DNA from: Catenovulum sediminis
GTDB taxonomy: Bacteria > Pseudomonadota > Gammaproteobacteria > Enterobacterales > Alteromonadaceae
Assembly (NCBI RefSeq): GCF_007289895.1
Contig: NZ_CP041660.1
Span: 2,232,001-2,296,000 of the forward strand
Direction: 5' to 3'
DNA: 64,000 nucleotides
Shown: one piece after another, positions 54,853 to 63,350 of the stretch
Layout of the letters: the number at the start of each line of letters is the position of its first letter
Position numbering within the stretch: the stretch's first letter is position 1
Program-made: the position numbers and the translations under genes
Notes under the pieces: model-generated
Told to the model about the DNA's origin: nothing
The model's input: only the letters and a program-made list of their open reading frames with translations
Database searches by the model: none

Positions 54853-57204
54853 TTGGCTTTACGAACTTTAAATCATAATATTTTCAGACTGGTGGGGGGA
54901 CTTCTAGTTTTTACGACTTTCGCTATCTTGTTCGCGGTATGGCTGGCAACCAGCAATCATGCACGTCAGCAAGTTGAGCGCGAATTACAAATAACTCAGA
55001 GTGTGTTTAAACAAGTTATCTCAAGTAGAGAACAACAACTTTTCAATTCTGCTGAGCTATTAACTGAAGATTTTGGTTTTCGTCAAGCCGTAGCAACGCG
55101 TGATAGCGCGACCATTATGAGTGTTATAGAAAATCATGGGCAGCGGATATCTGCTGATATTATGGCATTGATTACTCTGGATAATAACGTCGTTGCCAGT
55201 ACAGCATCCAGCTTGCAGTCAGCGCAAACATTTCCACAACAGCAATTATTAAAGCAAGCGATACAGGATGGCGGTGCTATCTTTTTCCTGCCTTTGGGTG
55301 AGCGTTTGTATCAAATTATTTTACTCACCGTAGATGCACCCACTCCAATAGCTGTTGCATTGGTTGGATTCGAAATTGATTTAGAGCTAGTTGAAGACTT
55401 AAAAGCAATAACTAAATTGGACATTACGGTTGAATTTAATCTAAAGGATGAAATTAAACAGCAAATTAGCTCATTGCCTGAGGGTATTTCGGCATCTTTA
55501 TCAGAGCAAACCGAGTGGGATTACAGCTTTTTTAGGTTGCCTTTTGTCCATAGCCAAATGTACGCTTCAGAAAAATTTGAAATATCAGAGTTAGATGGAC
55601 AGAAAGTCTGGATTATTTTATCTGCTAATGTACAAAAGTTGTTTGCAGATTTTAACTTTTTGCAATTCAAAATCACATTGATATCAATGCTTTCTATTAT
55701 TTTAACTTTGATATTGGGTGCGATATTTTCTAAAAATTTAACTTTACCGATTACAAATTTGGCGATAATGGCGCAGGGTATTGCTCGAGGAGATTATAAT
55801 AAAAACATCCAAATTGTTGCCAATGCTAAAGAGATCAACAATCTTTCTATCGCTTTCAAAAGCATGCAAGAAAATATAGTAAGTCGTGAAGCTGAAATCC
55901 AATATCAAGCGAGTCATGATTTATTAACACGTCTTTATAATCGCTATGAGATCGCTAATATTATTGAACAGCAACTTACTGAAAAGCAATCTTTTGTAGT
56001 AGTCGGTATAAAAATCAATGATTTTAGAAGAATAAGCGATACTTTTGGTTACCCAATCGGTGATGCGTGTTTGCAGCAAATCGCAAAAAGATTGTTGGTT
56101 TTGCGTGGGCAAAGTGCACGTATTGGCGGTAGCGAGTTGTTGTGGATACCAAAATCGACAGATGTTTCGCAAATCGATATATACGATATGCGGCAATCAT
56201 TGGAAAAAACGTACTATTTTGAAAATAACATAGAAGTCAATTTAAAAATATCGGTCGCAATATTAAATTTACCAGATGATGGTATTGAGCTAGACACCAT
56301 TTTTAGACGAATGAACTTAACATTAGAAGATGCCAAATCTCAAGCGAACTATTTGCAGATCTATAAACAAAGCTTAGAAGAAAAATATTTGCGCAAATTG
56401 GAAATCTTGAATGAGCTAAAAAATGCCCTTAATGGGGAAGATACTGATTTGGCCATGTTTTATCAACCGAAATATCATATACAACGTACACGCGTTGAGA
56501 AAATGGAAGCATTGATCCGGTGGCACCACAAAAAGTTGGGTTTTATCTCGCCAGAACTTTTTATTCCACTGGCCGAGCAAGCGGGTTTAATCAATCAACT
56601 TACAAACTGGGTTATTCGGCGGGTGACGTTTGATATAAGCCACTGGCATGGTCAGGCGACAGACTTGCAAGTGGCGGTTAATTTGTCTGTGCACGATGTT
56701 GTAAACCCGAAGCTGCAGAGGGTGATTCTGACAGCTTTGAAGGAGTTTAAGGTTGCGCAGAACAAGTTAGCATTTGAAATAACAGAGAGTGACTTGATGG
56801 ATGATCCACAGACTGCTATTGAGCAGTTAAAGTTACTAAGAAGTGCGGGTTTTGAACTGGCAATTGACGACTTTGGCACTGGATATTCCTCATTGGCCTA
56901 TTTAAAAAGTATGCCTGTTTCAGAATTAAAAGTGGATAAGAGTTTCGTATTAAATCTAGCAACACAAAAAGAAGATCAAACAATAGTGAAAAGTATTTTT
57001 TCACTGGCACGTAATTTCAATTTACAGTTGGTCGCAGAAGGGGTTGAAGATTTAGCAACGTTAGAGCTATTAGCTCAATGGGGTTGTGACTGGATTCAAG
57101 GTTATTATATTAGCAAACCTATGCCTGCAGACGCAGTTTCAGGCTGGATGAACGAATATTCAAAACAAAATTGGACAAAAAAATGCGAAGAATCAGGTTT
57201 ATAA
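54853..57204 (+). CDS. membrane Cache-HAMP-GGDEF(degenerate)-EAL protein
   Basis: Protein of 783 residues. An N-terminal helix (about 12-33), a periplasmic Cache-like sensor (about 40-270), a second helix (about 278-297) and a HAMP linker (about 298-350) lead to GGDEF (about 360-510) and EAL (about 530-770). The GGDEF signature reads RIGGSELL, so c-di-GMP synthesis is doubtful. The EAL motif MEALIRW (near 549) and DDFGTGYSS are intact, so phosphodiesterase activity is likely. It begins with TTG right after the cupredoxin stop and overlaps the DUF3034 gene. Confidence 0.9.
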   Translation: MALRTLNHNIFRLVGGLLVFTTFAILFAVWLATSNHARQQVERELQITQSVFKQVISSREQQLFNSAELLTEDFGFRQAVATRDSATIMSVIENHGQRISADIMALITLDNNVVASTASSLQSAQTFPQQQLLKQAIQDGGAIFFLPLGERLYQIILLTVDAPTPIAVALVGFEIDLELVEDLKAITKLDITVEFNLKDEIKQQISSLPEGISASLSEQTEWDYSFFRLPFVHSQMYASEKFEISELDGQKVWIILSANVQKLFADFNFLQFKITLISMLSIILTLILGAIFSKNLTLPITNLAIMAQGIARGDYNKNIQIVANAKEINNLSIAFKSMQENIVSREAEIQYQASHDLLTRLYNRYEIANIIEQQLTEKQSFVVVGIKINDFRRISDTFGYPIGDACLQQIAKRLLVLRGQSARIGGSELLWIPKSTDVSQIDIYDMRQSLEKTYYFENNIEVNLKISVAILNLPDDGIELDTIFRRMNLTLEDAKSQANYLQIYKQSLEEKYLRKLEILNELKNALNGEDTDLAMFYQPKYHIQRTRVEKMEALIRWHHKKLGFISPELFIPLAEQAGLINQLTNWVIRRVTFDISHWHGQATDLQVAVNLSVHDVVNPKLQRVILTALKEFKVAQNKLAFEITESDLMDDPQTAIEQLKLLRSAGFELAIDDFGTGYSSLAYLKSMPVSELKVDKSFVLNLATQKEDQTIVKSIFSLARNFNLQLVAEGVEDLATLELLAQWGCDWIQGYYISKPMPADAVSGWMNEYSKQNWTKKCEESGL

Positions 57205-58025
57205 AAATCTTAGCTTTGAGCTTGATTTGCCAATCAGCACTGGCTGGTGAAGGTAAATTGTTATCTACAGCCGGATTAACGCAAATTGAAGGGAGTGCGG
57301 GTGGCGGCTTAACGCCTTGGGCAAGTATTGCCGGATATGATACACAAGACGAAATATCGGCCAGTGTATTCACCACTCAAGTAAAGGTGGATGATTATCG
57401 GTTGCACTCAACTGGTATTGCTTTAGGTCTGCATGATAGAGTTGAGCTCAGTGCAACCCGTCAGACATTTGACCTAACGACTCTGGGTGGAGATATAGAG
57501 CAAAATATCTATGGCGTTAAAATCCGTTTATTTGGCGATTTAATTTACACTAGTTGGCCGCAAATAAGTGCGGGTGTGCAACATAAAAAATTAGCTGATG
57601 GTGCAATCGCCCAAGCTTTGGGGGCGGCAAGTTATACCTCTGGTAGTGATTATTATCTGTCTGCTACTAAAGTACATTTAGGTGCGGTAAACGGCTATAA
57701 CCTCTTGTGGAATATCACCGCTAGAGCGAGCAAGGCCAACCAGACCGGTTTGTTAGGCTATGGTGGTGTAAATGGCGATTCGCATGAGCTATTGCTTGAA
57801 GGCTCGTTGGGTGTATTGCTATCACGTGAAATCGCCGTCGGTCTTGAATACAGGCAAAAACCAGACAATTTAGCGGTTGAAGAGCAAGATTGGGCAGATT
57901 TTTTTGTGGCTTATATACCGAATAAAAATTTTAATTTTGCGCTTGCTTGGGTTGACTTAGGCAATATTGCCGGAGCAGAAGATCAGCGGGGACTCTACTT
58001 TTCAATGACTGGATACCTAAAATGA
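57183..58025 (+). CDS. DUF3034 outer-membrane-like protein
   Basis: Protein of 280 residues with a signal peptide (cleavage near ALA-GE, about residue 21) and alternating beta-strand character, ending FSMTGYLK. GLTQIEGSAGGGLTPWASIAG and related blocks fit DUF3034. Inferred to be a small outer-membrane beta-barrel. The ATG at 57183 lies inside the end of the EAL gene (22-base overlap), and its stop overlaps the haemoglobin ATG (ATGA). Function unknown. Confidence 0.82.
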   Translation: MRRIRFIKILALSLICQSALAGEGKLLSTAGLTQIEGSAGGGLTPWASIAGYDTQDEISASVFTTQVKVDDYRLHSTGIALGLHDRVELSATRQTFDLTTLGGDIEQNIYGVKIRLFGDLIYTSWPQISAGVQHKKLADGAIAQALGAASYTSGSDYYLSATKVHLGAVNGYNLLWNITARASKANQTGLLGYGGVNGDSHELLLEGSLGVLLSREIAVGLEYRQKPDNLAVEEQDWADFFVAYIPNKNFNFALAWVDLGNIAGAEDQRGLYFSMTGYLK

Positions 58026-58441
58026 AACAGGTTAATTTATTCGCATTATTTGTCGTTTGCGTTTTGAGTGGTTGTGCAACGACACAACAGTCAGTGTATC
58101 AACAACTGGGAGGTCAGGCTAAAGTTGCGCAGATTGTTGATAATTTTATTTATCAAATTGAGTTTAACGCTGAAATATTTGAATATTTTAAAGATTCTAA
58201 TGTGCAAAGATTTCGCGAAAAACTAAACGAGCATATTTGCGTGCATACGGGCGGGCCTTGCCAATACACAGGTGACAGTATGGAAGACGTGCACACTGGT
58301 ATGCACATTACTGAAGCCCATTTCAATTTAACGGTAGACTTGCTGATTAATGCAATGAATGATGCAAATGTGCCACATCCTCTGCAAAACAAAGTGTTGG
58401 CTGTATTTGCGCCAATGCGTGACGAAATATACCAGCGTTAG
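58022..58441 (+). CDS. group 1 truncated haemoglobin lipoprotein
   Basis: Protein of 139 residues: a lipoprotein signal ending LSGC (Cys18), then a TrHb-I domain with YQQLGGQAKVAQIVDNF and the proximal His in GMHITEAHFN. Two cysteines (HICVHTGGPCQ) may form a disulfide, which suits an export location. Membrane-anchored, exported truncated globins are unusual. It is the last gene of the cupredoxin-EAL-DUF3034 operon and could bind oxygen, NO or sulfide. Its ATG overlaps the previous stop. Confidence 0.85.
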   Translation: MKQVNLFALFVVCVLSGCATTQQSVYQQLGGQAKVAQIVDNFIYQIEFNAEIFEYFKDSNVQRFREKLNEHICVHTGGPCQYTGDSMEDVHTGMHITEAHFNLTVDLLINAMNDANVPHPLQNKVLAVFAPMRDEIYQR

Positions 58442-58483
58442 ACTTATTTCAACTCTGCAAATTTTTTTTAAGTTGGTAACTAG

Positions 58484-59363
58484 GGTCTGTTGATCTTTGT
58501 GTGTTTTTTATACATTAGCAATGCATCGGTAACCACATTATAGCGAATGCCAATGACACCATTGAAGCATAATTTCTTTCTAATTTATCGTATCTTGTTG
58601 AAATTGCTCTAAAATGTTTAATTCTAGCAAAAGCATTTTCAACTAGATGGCGATATTTGTACAAGCACCAATCCATATCTTTGTTTTTCTTTGTATTGTC
58701 TTTACGTCTTGGTATCACTGCTTTGCTATTAGCTTGCTCTGTTACAAAATCCCTAATGGATTGGCTGTCATAACCTTTATCTGCAACCACATAATCGCTT
58801 TTCGGTGAGTTCCTAATTAGGGCTTCGGCCATAATAAAATCATTTCGCTGCCCACCTGTCAGTTCAAAATGGACTGGATATCCATAGCTATCTACAGCTA
58901 AATGGATTTTGGTAGACAAACCACCACGACTTTTTCCAATTGACTCATCGCTCTGACTTTGTGCACCGCTACTATGCTGATGCGCTCTCACAATAGTGCC
59001 ATCAATAAATAACCACTCAGAGTCTGTAATATAAGCTAACACTTTGAATATATTATCTAATATCCCTTTCTTAGACCATAAATTAAAACGCCTATAAACT
59101 GTACTCCAATCGCCAAAGTCAGATGGTAAATCGCGCCAAGGAATACCTGTGCGCATTCGGTAGAGAATGCCTTCCAATGTATTTCGATGTTCAAATTTAT
59201 TATAAACTCGACCTGTTTCTTCCATGAGTAATTTTAGCTTTAACCAAGCTTTATCTGTTAACATAGTTCTAGGCATAACGGCTCATTGGTGTTTTGTTTT
59301 TTGGCGAAACCATTATACCGTAGTCGTTATGCCGCCTATTAATTAAACAAAGATCAACACGCC
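58484..59363. mobile_element. IS5-family insertion sequence (880 bp, likely IS427-type)
   Basis: The element has terminal inverted repeats GGTCTGTTGATCTTTG (left) and GGCGTGTTGATCTTTG (right, complemented), with two mismatches. It is flanked by the duplication CTAG (58480-58483 and 59364-59367), which fits the YTAR target of the IS5 family. One intact transposase lies inside. The MITE at 30293 shares its right end. The insertion splits an intergenic hairpin, not a gene. It appears recent and potentially active. Confidence 0.9.
58515..59276 (-). CDS. IS5-family DDE transposase
   Basis: Transposase of 253 residues in a single uninterrupted frame. Catalytic residues: D in LFIDGTIVRAHQ, D in VVADKGYDSQ and E in HLVENAFARIKHFRAIST. 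It starts MPRTMLTDKAWLKLKLLM and keeps the PWRDLPSDFGDWSTVYRR block common to IS427-group enzymes. Many relatives are split by a frameshift; this one is not. It would act on the IS ends and probably on the related MITE. Confidence 0.93.
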   Translation of the reverse strand: MPRTMLTDKAWLKLKLLMEETGRVYNKFEHRNTLEGILYRMRTGIPWRDLPSDFGDWSTVYRRFNLWSKKGILDNIFKVLAYITDSEWLFIDGTIVRAHQHSSGAQSQSDESIGKSRGGLSTKIHLAVDSYGYPVHFELTGGQRNDFIMAEALIRNSPKSDYVVADKGYDSQSIRDFVTEQANSKAVIPRRKDNTKKNKDMDWCLYKYRHLVENAFARIKHFRAISTRYDKLERNYASMVSLAFAIMWLPMHC

Positions 59364-59603
59364 CTAGAGTCTGTTACCAACTTTTCATTTCAAATACACC
59401 CATGGTTTATTATTCTTTTTTCATTGAGTCTGATTTTATTCATACTGTACATTACCCAATCAATATTAATGCCAAAAAATAGTAAATAAAATCAGTTGAT
59501 TACGATTATTGAATCCTGAACAATTTAACAAACGCACTAAATATTGGTGAGATACGGCAAAGCTATGCACACTTATTTGCACGGAATAGCCAATTATTTA
59601 TAA

Positions 59604-59617
59604 TGGAAGCGATTTCA
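59604..59617. promoter_or_regulatory. LacI-family operator candidate
   Basis: TGGAAGCGATTTCA is a 14-base imperfect palindrome (10 of 14 positions symmetric) with the central CG and the AANCGNTT core typical of LacI/GalR operators. It lies 100 bases before the LacI-family gene, suggesting autoregulation. The rest of 59368-59716 shows no gene. Confidence 0.5.
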
Positions 59618-59716
59618 TATGGCGTACAACAAGTTAAACCTACATTAGTGTTTGTACCTTGTTTGCACCATTAAAAGGCGATAATATTCTGACTCAATTA
59701 TGATATAGGTCTCAAG

Positions 59717-60721
59717 ATGCCAACGATAAAAGAAGTTTCTGAACATGCTGGTGTTTCCCAAGCAACCGTTTCTAGAGTGATGAACGGCACAGCAAAAGTT
59801 GTCGAAGAAACCCGGGTTAAAGTATTGAATGCGATGAAAGAGTTAGGCTATCGCCCTAATGCACATGCTCAGTCGTTAGCATCTAATCGTTCTAATAGTA
59901 TTGGATTATTGATTTCAGAGTTTGATGGTCCGTTTTATGGCGCTCTGATGGCCGGTGCTGAAGAGATTTTTCGTAAACATAAAAAGCGAATTTTAATATC
60001 GGCTGGTCATGGTGATGAAAAACTAGAAAAAGAAGCGGTTGAATTTTTATTGGGCTGTCGCTGTGATGCGCTCGTGTTACACGCTGAGACCTTATCAGAT
60101 GAATATTTAATTGAGCAGGCTAACCAAGGAACACACGTCATTCTTATCAACCGTAATATAGCGGAAATGGAAGGGCAATGTTTGTATATTGATAACGAGC
60201 AAGGCTCGTTCATGGCAACAGAATACTTAATCGAAAAAGGCCATAAAAACATTGCTTATATTGCTGGGCCGCAATGGAAGCATGACGCCAGAGAGCGATT
60301 TTGGGGTTACCAAAAAGCATTAGGCAAACACAATATCAGTTTGCAATTAGGCTTAGTGGAAGAAGGTAATTTTAGAGAATCTGGCGGTTATCAGGCTGCA
60401 AGTAAGTTGCTCGACAGTGGGCACAAATTTACAGCCGTTGTGTGTGGTAATGACCAAACTGCATATGGCGCTATTTCGGCAATTGAAGAACGTGGTTTAA
60501 AAGTGCCGGATGATATTTCAATAGTGGGCTTTGATGATTTACCCTACAGCAGTCTAATTAAACCCAAACTCACTACGGTTCATTTTCCAATTCGACAAAT
60601 AGCAGCTGAAGCCGCTAGACGGATATTGCAAGATGTCTATAAAGAAAAGAATACACACACATTTAATTCATGTGTACAGGCCAGTATGGTTGAACGAAAT
60701 TCGGTTAAATCAATTACTTAG
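59717..60721 (+). CDS. LacI-family transcriptional regulator (orphan)
   Basis: Regulator of 334 residues. The N-terminal helix-turn-helix is TIKEVSEHAGVSQATVSRVMNG (about 3-24, in two helices), followed by the hinge helix NAHAQSLASNRS and a periplasmic-binding-like sugar domain (about 62-334) with GLLISEFDGPFYGALM and SIVGFDDLPYSSL. No sugar genes lie beside it, so its targets and effector are elsewhere or unknown. Its last bases overlap the greB stop on the other strand. Confidence 0.92.
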   Translation: MPTIKEVSEHAGVSQATVSRVMNGTAKVVEETRVKVLNAMKELGYRPNAHAQSLASNRSNSIGLLISEFDGPFYGALMAGAEEIFRKHKKRILISAGHGDEKLEKEAVEFLLGCRCDALVLHAETLSDEYLIEQANQGTHVILINRNIAEMEGQCLYIDNEQGSFMATEYLIEKGHKNIAYIAGPQWKHDARERFWGYQKALGKHNISLQLGLVEEGNFRESGGYQAASKLLDSGHKFTAVVCGNDQTAYGAISAIEERGLKVPDDISIVGFDDLPYSSLIKPKLTTVHFPIRQIAAEAARRILQDVYKEKNTHTFNSCVQASMVERNSVKSIT

Positions 60722-61194
60722 TTTTCATGGTAACGTATTGAGTTGATAAACCAAAGTTTATGATTTTCCGGTGTTTTAACTAAAGCTTCATCGTCAACTT
60801 GTTTGCCAAGCAGTGATCTAGCCATCGGTGAGTCGATAGAAATATAATCTTTTCTACCATAAATTTCATCCGGCCCAACAATTCGAAAAGACAGTGTGTT
60901 TCCGGCTTCATCTTCAACCTTTACCCAGGCGCCAAAATACACTTTACCTTCTTGCTGAGGGCTGTAGTGTACGACTTTTAACTCGTGAATGCGTTTACGT
61001 AAAAAGCGCACGCGCGAATCTATTTGTCTTAATATACGTTTATTTTCTTTGTAATCCGCATTTTCTGAACGATCACCTAAGCTCGCAGCCCAGGTCACTT
61101 TTTTAGTGATTTCAGGGCGATAAACGCGCCATAAGTGATCTAACTCTTGTTTTAGTTTTTCAAGGCCCTCGGGCGTCACTAAATTAGTTTTCAT
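60718..61194 (-). CDS. greB: transcription elongation factor GreB
   Basis: Protein of 158 residues that rescues backtracked RNA polymerase by stimulating transcript cleavage. The N-terminal coiled coil has the acidic tip LGDRSENADYKENK, with the catalytic Asp and Glu, and the C-terminal FKBP-like domain has GPDEIYGRKDYISIDSPMAR. Length and the basic coiled-coil surface (RVRFLRKRI) fit GreB rather than GreA. It converges with the LacI gene with a 4-base overlap. Confidence 0.93.
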   Translation of the reverse strand: MKTNLVTPEGLEKLKQELDHLWRVYRPEITKKVTWAASLGDRSENADYKENKRILRQIDSRVRFLRKRIHELKVVHYSPQQEGKVYFGAWVKVEDEAGNTLSFRIVGPDEIYGRKDYISIDSPMARSLLGKQVDDEALVKTPENHKLWFINSIRYHEN

Positions 61195-61380
61195 ACAATT
61201 AAATCGTTCGCTGTATATTGGCTGGAAAATGAAAGCGAGAGTTTAGCAAGTGTATTGATTTCGACAAGTATTAATGCACAGCGGCACATTTCGCTGGACT
61301 TAATATGAGAAGGCAAGTGTTTATTTACACGAATTAAAATTTACACTAGTATTTACGGCAACAATTATTATGAGATCGGT

Positions 61381-61854
61381 ATGCATAAACCTTTTACGAG
61401 TATATTAGTGGTCGTCAGCCTGCTTATTGCCTTACTTGGGCAAGCCTTGGCCTATACTGCAACGTCTTGTGAAATGTCAAAAGACTCGGCTGGTTCGCAT
61501 ATGAAGATGATGCATACTGAAGATGCTTCGAAGGCACACCCTGAAGGGATGCAGCATGACAAAATGAAGATGCATATGAGTCAAAATACTTCTGGTCATG
61601 CAGATAATTGTTGTGGAGCAGACTGCGCTTGCACTACCAGTGCATGCACTTATGTCACCTTCGTGATGTTTGATAACCCTACTTCATTTTCTATTTTACG
61701 TGTCAGTGAAGCCGTAAAAAGCCAAGATTCAGATAAACCTAAAGCCCCCTTTACATCGACCTTTCGCCCCCCCCCATTTTGGCCTAATACAGGGTTATTG
61801 CGTCTAAATTTTACCTCTAAATTTGGCCAGCAGTGCCGTCCTAATTTTACCTAA
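61381..61854 (+). CDS. secreted His/Met/Cys-rich protein, probable copper binder
   Basis: Protein of 157 residues with a signal peptide (about 1-24) and a mature part with many metal-ligand residues: SHMKMMHTED, HPEGMQHDKMKMHMSQ and CCGADCACTTSAC. The tail holds TFRPPPFWPN. I do not recognise a named family with confidence, though it resembles small proteins (DUF2946-like) often encoded before Cus-type pumps. It sits 80 bases ahead of a CusC-type gene, so a periplasmic copper chaperone or sponge is a reasonable inference. Confidence 0.65.
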   Translation: MHKPFTSILVVVSLLIALLGQALAYTATSCEMSKDSAGSHMKMMHTEDASKAHPEGMQHDKMKMHMSQNTSGHADNCCGADCACTTSACTYVTFVMFDNPTSFSILRVSEAVKSQDSDKPKAPFTSTFRPPPFWPNTGLLRLNFTSKFGQQCRPNFT

Positions 61855-61934
61855 ATCATTGTTTAAGTACACTTTACCGTTAATTATTTGTAGCGTAAGA
61901 CGTGCAAAATAATCCAGCTTAGCTGGGGACAAAG

Positions 61935-63350
61935 ATGAATACAATTTATATAAAAATGATCAAATTAATTCTGGTTATGCTCATTGGCTTGTGCGCGTTT
62001 GCAGCCAAAGGCAATAAAATTATTTCTTTAGAGCAAGCGATTTCAATCGCACAAGAAAATGATCCTTGGCTACATGGCAGTCGATTACAACAACAGGCCG
62101 TAGAGAATTTAACTGTTGCTTCTGGTGCATTACCTGATCCCAAAATCACCATAGGCATGATGAACTTACCCACGGATTCATGGGATTTTGGTCAGGAAGG
62201 CATGACGCAATTTAAAGTGGGTGTCTCGCAAGTGTTTCCTCGGGGAGACAGTTTAGAAATTAAGCAGAGCCAACTAAAACTAGCTTCTACTAAATTTCCT
62301 TTGCTTCGAGCAGATCGTCAAGCAAAGTTAAAAAGTAAAGTTTCTGAGCTTTGGTTGGATGCGTATTTGGCGCAAACAACAATAGAGTTGATTGAAAACA
62401 ATTGGGCATTGTTTGAACAAATGGCAGAAATGGCAACAGCAAGTTATGCAAATGCGATCGGAAAAACCCGTCAGCAAGATGTTATTCGAGCTCAGTTAGA
62501 AATAGTGCAGCTTGAAGACCGACTCTCGGTTGAAAAACAAAAGTTTGACATCGCCATAGCTCGTTTAAATGAATGGCTTCATATTTTTGATGAGCGTGAT
62601 TTAAACAGGGGGTTTAACTTTGATTTGCAGCCTCTGGAATTTAAAGTTTCTAAGGCGTTACCAGCACTGCGTATAAAGCATCCGACATTACTCGACGCCT
62701 CTCGGTATTCCAGACGCGATTTGGCAAAAGAGTTGGCAAATCATCCAGCACTGCGTGTCATCGACGTAAAGCAAAAAGTCTCAGAAAAAGGCATCGCGCT
62801 AGCGAAACAAGAATACAAACCCCAATGGAGTGTAAATGCAAGTTATGGTTACAGAGATAATGTCTCCTCAGCTGGCTCTGGTTTTGCGCAGTCTCGCGCC
62901 GATTTGTTTTCTGTTGGTGTCACATTTGATTTGCCGCTGTTTACGGAAAATAGGCAAGATAAACAGCTTGCTGCAGCAGTTGCAGAATCAGAAGCGGTTA
63001 AAACAGAGAAGCTATTGTTGATTAAACAAATGATGAGTGTGGTAGAAAAAGAGTTGCGACAACTTAAACGTCTTACGCAAAGACAATCTATTTATCAACA
63101 GCAGTTACTTAAACAAACCCATGAGCAAGCTGAAGCAGCGTTAACCGCTTATACCAATGATGATGGCGATTTTTCTGAGGTTGTAAGCGCGAGAATTGCT
63201 GAATTAAACACAAGAATCTCGGCATTGCAGATTGATGTAGAGGCTCTTAAAACGGTTGCTCGCATCAACTACTTTTTAATTCAATCAAGTGCTAAGAGAC
63301 ATTCAGGCTCTGACCAAGCAATCAATGCTCGGCCATTAGGAGATAAGTAA
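61935..63350 (+). CDS. cusC: CusC-type outer-membrane efflux protein (TolC family)
   Basis: Protein of 471 residues with a signal peptide (cleavage near AAKG, about residue 24) and the two-repeat helical/beta layout of outer-membrane efflux factors. LEQAISIAQENDPWL is the typical first helix of the mature protein, and DPKITIGMMNLPTDSW is the type of block seen in heavy-metal TolC relatives. It would provide the exit duct for a CusA pump. Its stop codon overlaps the next gene's ATG (TAATG). Confidence 0.85.
   Translation: MNTIYIKMIKLILVMLIGLCAFAAKGNKIISLEQAISIAQENDPWLHGSRLQQQAVENLTVASGALPDPKITIGMMNLPTDSWDFGQEGMTQFKVGVSQVFPRGDSLEIKQSQLKLASTKFPLLRADRQAKLKSKVSELWLDAYLAQTTIELIENNWALFEQMAEMATASYANAIGKTRQQDVIRAQLEIVQLEDRLSVEKQKFDIAIARLNEWLHIFDERDLNRGFNFDLQPLEFKVSKALPALRIKHPTLLDASRYSRRDLAKELANHPALRVIDVKQKVSEKGIALAKQEYKPQWSVNASYGYRDNVSSAGSGFAQSRADLFSVGVTFDLPLFTENRQDKQLAAAVAESEAVKTEKLLLIKQMMSVVEKELRQLKRLTQRQSIYQQQLLKQTHEQAEAALTAYTNDDGDFSEVVSARIAELNTRISALQIDVEALKTVARINYFLIQSSAKRHSGSDQAINARPLGDK

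Larger units (their letters stand above)
58471..59380. other. terminator-like hairpin split by the IS
   Basis: AAGTTGGTAAC (58470-58480) and GTTACCAACTT (59372-59382 region) are perfect complements that flank the IS. With the IS and one CTAG copy removed they would form an 11-bp stem with an 8-base loop after the haemoglobin gene. The IS inserted in the loop. Confidence 0.65.
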
